A stretch of DNA of 64,000 nt from Allium sativum (lineage: Eukaryota > Streptophyta > Magnoliopsida > Asparagales > Amaryllidaceae): the NCBI GenBank assembly GCA_030737875.1, contig CM060911.1:97980599-98044598 (forward strand). Direction: 5' to 3'. Numbering within the stretch: the first letter of the stretch is position 1; every line of letters starts with the position of its first letter. Of this stretch, positions 1 to 10,085 are shown one piece after another. The position numbers were made by a program, and so were the translations under genes. Below the pieces are notes generated by a model, which did no database searches, was not told the origin of the DNA, and saw only the letters and a list, made by a program, of their open reading frames with translations.

Positions 1-294
1 ACTTTATATGGTTATTGATTGGGCCTCATTCCAATTTGAAAAATAAAGAATATTATAAAATAAAGGTTCATGTGTTGACAGTACTCATCCATTGAGATTG
101 GTCATGTGTTGAACGAAATATTTTGATAATAACAACTATTTTGAAAAAGAAATATTTGAAATAGAATATTTGAAAATAGAAATTTATGAAGCCGTGTTGA
201 TTAGATTGACGCCATTTTGACGTGAACAATATTTATATCGATTTTATTCATTTTAAAATGAATATTGAAAAGTGATTTCGAAATCGAATATTTT

Positions 295-690
295 GAAATG
301 AATTTAATTGAAAACGATTTCGAAATGAATTGAATTGAAAACGATTTCGAAATGAATTGAATTGAAAACGATTTCGAAATGAATTGAATTGAAAACGATT
401 TCGAAATGAATTGAATTAAAAACGATTTCGAAATGAATTGAATTGAAAACGATTTCGAAATGAATTGAATTGAAAACGATTTCGAAATGAATTGAATTGA
501 AACGATTTCGAAATGAATTGAATTGAAAACGATATCGAAATGAATTGAATTGAAAACGATTTCGAAATGAATTGAATTGAAACGATTTCGAAATGAATTG
601 AATTGAAACGATTTCGAAATGAATTGAATTGAAAAAAGATTTCGAAATGAATTGAATTGAAAACGATTTCGAAATGAATTGAATTGAAAA
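295..690. repeat. 27-bp minisatellite in LTR A1 (about 15 units)
   Basis: The unit reads GAAAACGATTTCG followed by AAATGAATTGAATT, 27 bp, with 26-bp versions lacking one A. Both strands are open over long stretches only because the unit length is a multiple of three; the apparent protein (repeated FNSIHFEIV) is a by-product of the repeat. Equivalent arrays lie at the same LTR position in every A and B copy, but not in C. Confidence 0.95.
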
Positions 691-1280
691 CGAATTCAAA
701 TTGAATTGAAAGTGAATTGAAATGAATTCAAATTGAATTAAAATTTGAATTGAATAGAAATGAATTTTAAAACGAATTTATAAAGAAGAATTCAATTTTG
801 ATTTGAATTGAAATGGAAGTTGAAATTGCATTTGAAACGAATTTAAAACTATTTATATAATTCGTTTTAAATAGAAATCGACGAAATATATAATGTATAT
901 ATATATAATGGCCTGAATAGAACGCGCCGCGCCGCGGCAGTTCGTGAATTTCGACCATTCATTTCAAACGGGCATTACGGGAGATCCGACCGTCGGATTC
1001 TCCTAAAACCGGAACCGTTGGGTTCGTATCGAAAAGAGCTTTCTAACGAATATTAGAAATTTGAAATCTAACGGTTGGATTTGGAATTATGTCCAAATCA
1101 AATTTGAAAAAGGTCGCTATAAGTGCAGTTCGATGACCGTTGATGGAAATCGACTGTACGGGCCTTGATAAAATTATTAAAAATAGTAATAATTTGTGTA
1201 AAATCATAAGAAATGATTTGTGAAGATTTGGGATGAAAAACTCCATATTTGAAAAGATAAAAATAGATTTTTATCGAAAT

Positions 1281-2405
1281 GAACTAGTTTTGAACTAGAA
1301 TTATAATTCTATTTATTTTTAAATAAATAAATTGAATTTGAAATGGTTTTGAAAACAACCAAAATTTCCAATGATTGCATTGGAATGGATTTGAATCGAA
1401 ATTGTCTTCGGAATATTTCGATGTTGGAATTCGTGATTATACAAATGTTGTTATGGAAATTTGAAAGATATATATATATATATCGTTATTTCCAATACGA
1501 CATTTGTTAGTCGTAGAATTTGATATTGAATATAAGCCGATATATTTTCTATTCAGAGCCTTGTATTGAATATCAAATGTGATTTGGGTTTGTCGTGAAT
1601 GGTGTCTTCACTAACACTGTTCTTGAACCCAGTTGAGAAAAGATTAAATCTTTTTATTTAGATTTAATGAAGTGTGCCAATTAAATAATATTTAATTGGA
1701 ATTGAATTGATATTTATTTTTGGGTTTATCGTGAACAGTGTTTTAAATAACACTTGTTCTTTAACCCGATAATTAATGGAATGTGATTTTGGGTTTATCG
1801 TGAACCGTGTTTTAAATGACACTGATTCTTTAACCCAGTTAAAGATTAAAACTAAGTGGAGTTTTAATGAATCTTTAATTAGATTGAAATGATCGAAAAT
1901 GGAGTATCACCAGTTTTGCTCCAGGCGATGGTTAAATCTTTAATTAGATTTGAACGTGAAATGGTAATTGAATTTACCGATAACACTGTGGTGTTAGATA
2001 TGAAGTATTACCAGTTTTACTTCATGGGATGAATAGGTTGGGATTGGGAAATAAAATAAATGATTACTTCGGTGTGGTTCGCTAATCCCGACTAGTTTGA
2101 ATTGATATTCAAAGGAGATTAAAGAATAAATTTAAAGAATTTATCTTGGATAAAATTAATGGGAACTTTTCCCAAAGTATAGGAATATTTGAATAAAAGA
2201 ATATTCTGAATTGGAATGAGGCGTATGTTGTGTTTGTGTAACACTTTTATAATATATACGCGAGTTATTCAGAAAGACCGGGTTTATCCCATTCTGAATA
2301 ACTGATTCGACGTGGTGTCGAAGATGAAGACGGTGGTCGAAGACCGGAAGTCTTCACGTCGTTTGGGTGATTACTGATGATCTTGATTGGGCTGTACACC
2401 CAAGA
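1281..2405. other. Hairpin-tiled domain of LTR A1
   Basis: About 1.1 kb in which short inverted repeats follow each other almost without gaps. Examples in order: TAGAATTATAATTCTA; TTCCAATG/CATTGGAA; ATCGAAAT/ATTTCGAT; ATTTGATATT/AATATCAAAT; three GGGTT/AACCC hairpins; CCAATTAAAT/ATTTAATTGG; ATGAAGTA/TACTTCAT; GGGATT/AATCCC; TGGGAA/TTCCCA; GAATATT/AATATTC; AGTTATTCAGAA/TTCTGAATAACT; TTCGAC/GTCGAA; TTGGG/CCCAA. Arms are 5-12 bp and loops mostly 2-25 nt. I infer that the transcript would be highly structured; the function is unknown. Confidence 0.7.
1586..1836. repeat. Three related GGGTT...AACCC hairpins (LTR A1)
   Basis: Three homologous hairpins of 45-46 nt lie at 1586-1630, 1722-1767 and 1791-1836. 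Each has three nested stems: GGGTT with AACCC, GAA or GAACA with TTC or TGTTC, and GTGT(T) with (A)ACAC around a loop such as TTAAAT. The same three occur in A2 (9267-9517), A3 (17033-17283) and B1 (38614-38864), with equivalents in B2 and B3. C has six. Confidence 0.8.
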
Positions 2406-3197
2406 AGATGGAAACAGTTAGTGATCATCCAGACGTACTTGGAGATCGATGGATATACGGGGTACTAGGTGCCTCCGGTTTCGTTCAGCCCCAGAACGGA
2501 CTTGTAAATGGACTGTGTGTCTGACATTGGATTTTAGTCTGTGTGATTGATTTCTATTAAATATATATCTGTTTGGCGGCGGAGAATTTATTCTCTTGCT
2601 TAACGCCCTTCTCTGAGACGTACGAGCTCAGGGGTTATATATTGATGGATATCAAACGCATGGAGTGAATTGCCTGTGTGGCATGCCTAAGTGGCAATTG
2701 ATCGAGGCTTCTGTTGAAAAGCAAAGTCTTGTGGTGATGATCAAAGCACAGCCTGTGTGGCATAGCTTTGTGTAACGTGAATTCGCGAACTTCACACACA
2801 GTATGAACCAAAAACGGGAGACGGACCTCAGGGAAGGCATGCGTTTCTTTCTAGTTAGAAGTGGCGTCAGTGGTTTTACACGCCTTGACGAGTTTGACTT
2901 ATGTGGTTGTTGCTGTTGCGAGGCGCCTCGGATTGATCGGTCGTTCTCGAACCGATGGAGTCATTTAGTTGGCTCATTTACGCCCCAAAGGGCGGGGAAA
3001 CGTAGTGTTCAGGCATAATAATCCACATCGGTGGACCGGCCCTGACGATCTAAAGGGTTGATGCGTTCTGATCCTATGGCTCGGGCTAGAGAGTCACGAA
3101 TCGGTTGAGGACTATCTTTTGCCTCGGTTCATAGATGGAAATCCAATTTCCAAATACGTGACATTTGCTGTTTTATTTGTAAACCTATATATGGCGA

Positions 3198-3229
3198 CAT
3201 AGTGGCATGGGACGCTCATGCCGCCTATG
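3198..3229. other. CATAG-GGCATG / CATGCC-CTATG hairpin (LTR A1)
   Basis: Left arms CATAG and GGCATG pair with CATGCC and CTATG across a 7-nt loop. In C the equivalent at 58914-58953 has CCTAG pairing with CTAGG, so both members of one base pair have changed (A-T to C-G). Confidence 0.65.
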
Positions 3230-3318
3230 ATTGATACTTATGATTTGAAGTTGTTTTATACACTATGCACTTATAATAGTATCAAACGATTTGTTTTAAC
3301 CGTATCAAGCATTCTTTG

Positions 3319-3388
3319 GCTGTTATAAGGGAAAACCCTATCCTCGGCTGCCTTGCATTGTGTGATGGGACCTGGGTCTTATAACAGC
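3319..3388. other. 11-bp hairpin GCTGTTATAAG / CTTATAACAGC (LTR A1)
   Basis: A perfect 11-bp inverted repeat (3319-3329 and 3378-3388) encloses a 48-nt loop. The same arms are kept in A2, A3 and all B copies. In C (59041-59114) the arms are GGCTATTATAA and TTATAATAGCC: one G-C pair has become A-T on both sides and an adjacent G-T has become G-C. Confidence 0.7.
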
Positions 3389-3922
3389 TTCATTTTTCTT
3401 TATTTAGCATTGCGCTGTTTGTTTTATGCACTGGTATTCTTGGGAGGAAACCCGTTCCGTGTTAAACGGCGTGGTCCCTTGATTTACCTAATGATTTAAA
3501 ATAAAGATTAATAACTGTTTTAGTTCTCACACCAGTCACATGACTGACCTGGAGTTTATTTTTTTAACCTAAACTCTGGGTGCCCCTATTTTGACACGGG
3601 CAGCTAGTAGTTTTGGTTTTGCAGATTTATATTCACAGGATCCTGGTTTACAGCTGGAACGATATCCGGAAAGCTTTGTATCCATATATCTTCTTCTAGT
3701 TGTGTATTGTATTATTTTCCGCTACGATGTATTTAAATGTAATTTAAATCTCTGATATTTCTGTGTAATATTTATTTGTTTATACTCTGTATATTCTTGT
3801 ATTCTGGTGCATTGTTGTAATATACAATGAAATGTTCTTCTGTTTGCGTTCTATTTTGTCGTGTTCTCAAACGATAGGGTGTTTCGAATGGTCTGGGTCG
3901 GTTTAGCGACTGGTTCGGAAGT

Positions 3923-3934
3923 TGGTATCAGAGC
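3923..3934 (+). other. Primer-binding site, tRNA-iMet type
   Basis: TGGTATCAGAGC begins two bases after the LTR end, matching the 3' end complement of plant initiator tRNA-Met. Confidence 0.9.
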
Positions 3935-4929
3935 TTTGGTTTACAAAGCTCAGAGAACAAGGCACATTAGAACCTTACGAAAGAATTCATCAGATATTGG
4001 ACTAGTAGTATCCAATGAGAATGACTCGTTAGAGATGGGATCAGTAGTATCCTAGAACGGGTGTGAAGAGTATATTTTTAAAATGAAAACCAATTTTGTT
4101 TGAAAATTTAAATCAACTATTCGTATTTGATTATTTAATTTAAATTGATTTGGACAATCCAGTATATAAAGATTTTGCATATACGCCTTGCAAACGTGTA
4201 TTTGAAATTTTAATATACTGGGTAGATATAGAACCACATTCTAGACGCCCGGAGATGTTCTGATGGTGGTTCGAAACATCATCAGCATTTATTTTCGAGT
4301 GACGAAGGTGTGATATCTATATATTTCCATTAGACTGGTGGGAGAACCAAAGCTTATATATATAAGATTTATTGTTGTGATTTGGTATCAAAAACAAGAT
4401 TTTCAGTATATATATCAAAATTATGATTTTGAAACGTTAATTTACTAATTGATTGATGTTTGTGTTGTTTGTTTGATAATTTTGAACCGTTATGCCTAAT
4501 TGAATCAAATATTGAATTGTATTGAAATTTGGTCGCATTTGCTTGCATATACATATACTTACATTGAACAGGTCATAGCAAGGAGGCTAGAGCTGAGAAT
4601 AAAATTTGTTTGCCCGACAAATAGGTACATGTTTACTACATAATTTCCTGTTTTGTTTGGGTGATGATGATTTTATGAGCCTATTGGCTAGCCGCTTGGC
4701 TTTTTCTTTTTCTTTTTGAGATCTGAAGGACCGGGGAAGCTATTTGAAATTCCCCGATGCTCCCGGTGCAGGGGAGGTTATGGCGAAATTTTTGGGTGTT
4801 AGCCAAATTTTTGAAATCTTTGAAAAGTTCTTAGAAACTGAAAAGTTGAAGAACTTAAGCCGTAATCGAAATAATGGAAGTTAAGTTGAATTGTTAAACA
4901 ACTTTCGACTTTGTTCCTTTTCGGGGACG

Positions 4930-4951
4930 AAAAGTTTTAAGTGAGGGAGAT
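4930..4951 (+). other. Polypurine tract A1
   Basis: The purine run GTGAGGGAGA directly precedes the LTR start TGTAATAACCC. The B copies have GTGGGGGAGA here. Confidence 0.85.
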
Positions 4952-5838
4952 TGTAATAACCCGCAAAATCTGGGCCAGTTTAAAATTTTTATTTTGGCAA
5001 TTTTAGCGAATTTTGATTATTTAAAATGAATTATTTTAAATAATATCGTCGAAAAATTTATTTTGAATAGAATTCGAACGAATATATTTATATAGTTCGT
5101 CGTTAGAATATAAATAATTATATATAATTATAAATAGAATTGAAAATGGCGCGGTAGTTCGATAATTCGATTTCAAACTTTAATTGAACGTACCGGGTGC
5201 AAAACAATCCGAATTTTAGTGAAACCAAAAATAATGGGATCTAATTGATAATATCTTTCCAACGAATCCGAAAAATCAAAATTTCATTGCGGGAATCAAA
5301 AGATATGTCCAGTTGAAAATTCTGAATAGTCGCTATGGAATTCAGGCCCTTAAAAATGGACATTTTGCAAACGACCTCGGATTTCGACGAAACCAGTTTT
5401 GTTGGGTCCGTGATGTCAAGTTATTGCTAGATTCCAAATTTCATAATTTTTCGAATCAATATGTGAGCGTGGCAAACGAAAACGCGTTCGACCAGTTTTA
5501 GTTGATTTTAATCAACTGGAAATTGGCCATTTTTCAAATGGTCTCAGAATTTGACGAAATTAGTTTTGTTAGGACCGTATCGTCAATACGAAGCAAGATA
5601 ATATTTTTCGGGAATTTTTAGAGTTCGTATGTGGCCCCGGTAAATTGAAATATACGTTCAAATTCAATATATACTGATTTATGTTTTGAATTTGATAAAA
5701 ACTGATCGTAATAGCCGAATTGGCTCACGATACATATCCCATTGTGTTCGGAATGGGGGTGATTAGCTAGGGGTGACAGTCGTTGGGTTTGAAATGGGAT
5801 TCAAATGAAAAACTGATTTTTTTGGATAATAAAATAAT

Positions 5839-5852
5839 AAAATATATATATT
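5839..5852 (+). promoter_or_regulatory. TATA box of LTR A2
   Basis: A run of AAATATATATATT lies 889 bp into the LTR, followed directly by a pyrimidine-rich stretch and the GC-rich leader. A3, B1, B2, B3 and C have a TATA run in the same place, suggesting the transcription start is just downstream. Confidence 0.55.
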
Positions 5853-5904
5853 CAAATTTCCCCCTTTCCTCTCTCATTTGGTCAACGCCCCTTTCTGAAA
5901 TTAA

Positions 5905-6271
5905 AAAAAACGAAGGAAGAAATCGTGCCTCCATCGTTCGAAGACCGCGCCTCAGGCCTCGTCCAGCACCCCTCCGGCGTCCTTCCCCTTACCACCGACC
6001 TCCCCTTTCCCCTTCCTCATCTACGCAGTTCGAAGACCCCCTGGAACCGCGAGTCCCTATCCAAGATCCCAAATCGACTGCCACCTCCTCAGGCGACACC
6101 ACCCATCACCGACGCCCTTCACCAGCCACCATCTCGACACCGCCACCTCCCGGATGAACCACGACCCCCTGTGCCACCCTCCTCCGACGTAATGACTGAG
6201 TGGTTATTTCAACCCCTAAAGTGGCGGCCTCCTTTGAAATACAGGCAACGAGAAAACAGAAAATGATAAAG
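5905..6271 (+). other. GC-rich leader ending in a donor-like site (LTR A2)
   Basis: A GC-rich, C-rich block of about 350 bp in otherwise AT-rich DNA. It ends at AAAG|GTACAT (GT at 6272), after which the sequence is T-rich and intron-like. It is open in more than one frame (a proline-rich 124-codon frame at 5783-6157), but its base composition explains this. It resembles a plant 5' untranslated exon. The A, B and C leaders look unrelated although they sit in the same slot. Confidence 0.45.
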
Positions 6272-7050
6272 GTACATTTTTATTAATTTATTTATTTATG
6301 AAAAGATAATATATATATTTATCATAAAAAAACTGATTTTTGTGTGTGTATAAAAACTGATTTTTAAAGTGCATAAAAATTGATTTTTATTTAAAAATAA
6401 AAGGGTTAGGTCTTTAAAAATAATAATAAAAAAAAAGATTAGCGAAATAAAGATATAATTTTTATTACGAAGTTAGTGATATAAAATTAGTTTTATCAAG
6501 GTAGAAAAGTTTGTTTTTTTTTACTTAGAATAAAAATAGGATTTTTATGAAAATAGCTTTGTAAAGTAAAAATAAGGTTTTTATGAAATATAAACAACTT
6601 AGTTTTTAAAATATAAACAGCTTTGTTTGTTTTAAAAATAAAAATAGATATTGTTTTTTTAAAAATATAAATAACCTTGGGTTATAAAAATATAAAATAG
6701 CATTGTTTTATTTTCAAAAATTCATTTATTAACATAGGGTTAAAAAGATGTGATTTTTATTCATTCAAAAACGAATAGAAGTGAAGATAAGAATTTGATT
6801 TTTATATAATCTAGAGAGTAAAAAAAATATATGATTTTTATATATTGAACTTCGAAATAAAAATATGATTTTTATATATTGAATAGCAAAGTAAAATTCG
6901 ATTTTTACATATGTAGTGAAAGCGGACAACGAAGGTGACAAAAGGGCGAGGACGATGAAGATTTCTATCAATGAAGTGCCGTGGAGCTAGGATAGCTATC
7001 TGTGAGAATTTCTCACATTTCAATTTCTTTTCTAGTTATATATATATACT
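6272..7050 (+). other. AT-rich repeat zone after the leader (LTR A2)
   Basis: No gene. The stretch holds degenerate repeats built on 'aaaactgattttta', 'gaaataaaaatatgattttta' and poly-T tracts. It ends near a polypyrimidine run followed by CTAG (about 7023-7038), a possible splice acceptor. The palindrome GTGAGAA-T-TTCTCAC just upstream is conserved in B and partly in C. Confidence 0.5.
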
Positions 7051-7195
7051 AGGATGTAGACGGTGCTTAGTAGCACCCGACACAATCGTCCACAGACCAT
7101 GGACTTGTTTGTTTGGTTGCATAGATTAGTTGATGATTTGATTTGAATAAAATTGTTTGGTGATTTTGATTGATGTGTGAATGGCGTGGGCCTTC

Positions 7196-7236
7196 ACTAG
7201 ACCGGGGATAAGGCTAGGCCTCGTCCCGTTTCTAGT
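7196..7236. other. ACTAGA...TCTAGT hairpin, present in A and B only
   Basis: Arms ACTAGA with CGGG and CCCG with TCTAGT enclose a short GC-rich loop containing TAGGCC. The surrounding block of about 90 bp is kept in A2, A3 and all B LTRs but missing at the corresponding place in C (about 21235). Confidence 0.55.
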
Positions 7237-8001
7237 ATCGTGCCGTTATGCCGCCGAAATTTTCTAAAATAAGTTAGAAAAATAAAAATATCATTTTATT
7301 TAAAGAATGAACTGAATAGAAATTCATATGTTGGAATAAAATGTTTCATCGTTAAAAATATAATTTTTAACGTGAATGTGAATAAATAAATATTCATTTA
7401 CAGACCAGACGGTTTGTTTATGTACACCTATTTGAAGGACATTGATTGGGTCGATAAATTTTACACATCGCCCAACTGCACAACTAAAATCTGTGTTTGA
7501 TTGTTTGAAAACCCCACACGGGTGTTGGGATGAAATATGAATCTCACTCATCCTGATTGATTAAATATGTCGATCGATTGATTGACAGGCTATTATAAGT
7601 GTTAGATATCTATATTTGATGCTTGTACAGTGTAGTGCACTTTGGTAGATGGTTGATTATCTATCGTTGCTATTATATACATTTGTTGTATGGAATCCAT
7701 ATAATTAACTTTATATGGTTATTGATTGGGCCTCATTCCAATTTGAAAAATAAAGAATATTATAAAATAAAGGTTCATGTGTTGACAGTACTCATCCATT
7801 GAGATTGGTCATGTGTTGAACGAAATATTTTGATAATAACAACTATTTTGAAAAAGAAATATTTGAAATAGAATATTTGAAAATAGAAATTTATGAAGCC
7901 GTGTTGATTAGATTGACGCCATTTTGACGTGAACGATATTTATATCGATTTTATTCATTTTAAAATGAATATTGAAAAGTGATTTCGAAATCGAATATTT
8001 T

Positions 8002-8370
8002 GAAATGAATTGAATTGAAAACGATTTCGAAATGAATTGAATTGAAAACGATTTCGAAATGAATTGAATTGAAAACGATTTTGAAATGAATTGAATTGAA
8101 AACGATTTTGAAATGAATTGAATTGAAAACGATTTCGAAATGAATTGAATTGAAAACGATTTCGAAATGAATTGAATTGAAACGATTTCGAAATGAATTG
8201 AATTGAAAATGATTTCGAAATGAATTGAATTGAAAACGATTTCGAAATGAATTGAATTGAAACGATTTCGAAATGAATTGAATTGAAACGATTTCGAAAT
8301 GAATTGAATTGAAAAACGATTTCGAAATGAATTGAATTGAAAACGATTTCGAAATGAATTGAATTGAAAA
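8002..8370. repeat. 27-bp minisatellite in LTR A2 (about 14 units)
   Basis: Same unit as at 295-690 with one unit fewer and scattered C-to-T changes in the CGATTTCG core. Confidence 0.95.
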
Positions 8371-8961
8371 CGAATTCAAATTGAATTGAAACTGAATTGA
8401 AATGAATTCAAATTGAATTAAAATTTGAATTGAATAGAAATGAATTTTAAAACTAATTTATAAAGAAGAATTCAATTTTGATTTGAATTGAAATGGAAGT
8501 TGAAATTGCATTTTAAACGAATTTAAAACTATTTATATAATTCGTTTTAAATAAAAATCGACGAAATATATATTATACATATAATATAATGGCCTGAATA
8601 GAACGCGCCGCGCCGCGGCAGTTCGTGAATTTCGACCATTCATTTCAAACGGGCATTACGGGAGATCCGACCGTCGGATTCTCCTAAAACCGGAACCGTT
8701 GGGTTCGTATCGAAAAGAGCTTTCTAACGAATATTAGAAATTTGAAATCTAACGGTTGGATTTGGAATTATGTCCAAATCAAATTTGAAAAAGGTCGTTG
8801 TAAGTGCAGTTCGATGACCGTTGATGGAAATCAACTGTACGGGCCTTGATAAAATTATTAAAAATAGTAATAATTTGTGTAAAATCATAAGAAATGATTT
8901 GTGAAGATTTGGGATGAAAAACTCCATATTTGAAAAGATAAAAATAGATTTTTATCGAAAT

Positions 8962-10085
8962 GAACTAGTTTTGAACTAGAATTATAATTCTATTTATTTT
9001 TAAATAAATAAATTGAATTTGAAATGGTTTTGAAAATAACCAAAATTTCCAATGATTGCATTGGAATGGATTTGAATCGAAATTGTCTTCGGAATATTTC
9101 GATGTTGGAATTCGTGATTATACAAATGTTGTTATGGAAATTTGAAAGATATATATATATATATCGTTATTTCCAATACGACATTTGTTAGTCGTAGAAT
9201 TTGATATTGAATATAAGCCGATATATTTTCTATTCAGAGCCTTGTATTGAATATCAATTGTGATTTGGGTTTGTCGTGAATGGTGTCTTCACTAACACTG
9301 TTCTTGAACCCAATTGAGAAAAGATTAAATCTTTTTATTTAGATTTAATGAAGTGTGCCAATTAAATAATATTTAATTGGAACTGAATTGATATTGATTT
9401 TTGGGTTTATCGTGAACAGTGTTTTAAATAACACTTGTTCTTTAACCCGATAATTAATGGAATGTGATTTTGGGTTTATCGTGAACCGTGTTTTAAATGA
9501 CACTGATTCTTTAATCCAGTTAAAGATTAAAACTAAGTGGAGTTTTAATGAATCTTTAATTAGATTGAAATGATCGAAAATGGAGTATCACCAGTTCAGC
9601 TCCAGGCGATGGTTAAATCTTTAATTAGATTTGAACGTGAAATGGTAATTGAATTTACCGATAACACTGTGGTGTTAGATATGAAGTATTACCAGTTTTA
9701 CTTCATGGGATGAATAGGTTGGGATTGGGAAATAAAATAAATGATTACTTCGGTGTGGTTCGCTAATCCCGACTAGTTTGAATTGATATTCAAAGGAGAT
9801 TAAAGAATAAATTTAAAGAATTTATCTTGGATAAAATTAATGGGAACTTTTCCCAAAGAATAGGAATATTTGAATAAAAGAATATTCTGAATTGGAATGA
9901 GGCGTATGTTGTGTTTGTGTAACACTTTTATAATATATACGCGAGTTATTCAGAAAGACCGGGTTTATCCCATTCTGAATAACTGATTCGACGTGGTGTC
10001 GAAGATGAAGATGGTGGTCGAAGACCGGAAGTCTTCACGTCGTTTGGGTGATTACTGATGATCTTGATTGGGCTGTACACCCAAG
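8962..10085. other. Hairpin-tiled domain of LTR A2
   Basis: Collinear with 1281-2405. The GGGTT/AACCC hairpins lie at 9267-9311, 9403-9448 and 9472-9517; the third has AATCC, giving a G-T pair. Confidence 0.7.

Larger units (their letters stand above)
1..3920 (+). repeat. LTR A1, 3' portion
   Basis: This is the 3' 3.9 kb of the first A LTR, collinear with 7708-11601 and 15419-19366. It carries the 27-bp minisatellite, a GC-rich block near 920-1030, the hairpin-tiled domain and an AT-rich 3' end (about 3700-3860) that looks like a plant polyadenylation region. It ends in TTCGGAA just before the PBS, not in the usual CA. If complete it would extend about 2.75 kb to the left of the window. Confidence 0.8.
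3921..4951 (+). mobile_element. Internal region A1 (about 1.03 kb, no gag or pol)
   Basis: Between PBS and PPT there is only about 1 kb of AT-rich DNA with no open frame resembling gag, protease, RT or integrase. Visible features are a TTTTTCTTTTTCTTTTTG tract near 4700 and, close to the 3' end, a segment reading CGGGGACGAAAAGTTTTAAG before the PPT, which resembles the sequence just upstream of the 3' LTR in many plant Ty3/gypsy elements. This supports descent from a full gypsy element that lost its coding region. In the B copies a 60-codon ORF lies here; its A counterpart has in-frame stops. Confidence 0.8.

Noticed and set aside
295..690. Long minus-strand frames of repeated FNSIHFEIV and SIQFISKSF (also near 8000, 15700, 37200, 45000 and 53000)
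   Set aside because: They are translations of a 27-bp repeat, open in more than one frame, and vary with unit number; no protein is implied.
4346..4355. AACCAAAGCT pairing with AGCTTTGGTT next to the PBS (3932-3941) as a regulatory stem
   Set aside because: The pairing is perfect only in A1; B and the A2 PBS carry mismatches or weak pairs, so support is thin.
5783..6157. Proline-rich ORF in the GC-rich leader of A2
   Set aside because: Composition-driven. The A3 copy differs by indels that change the frame, and B and C have unrelated leaders.
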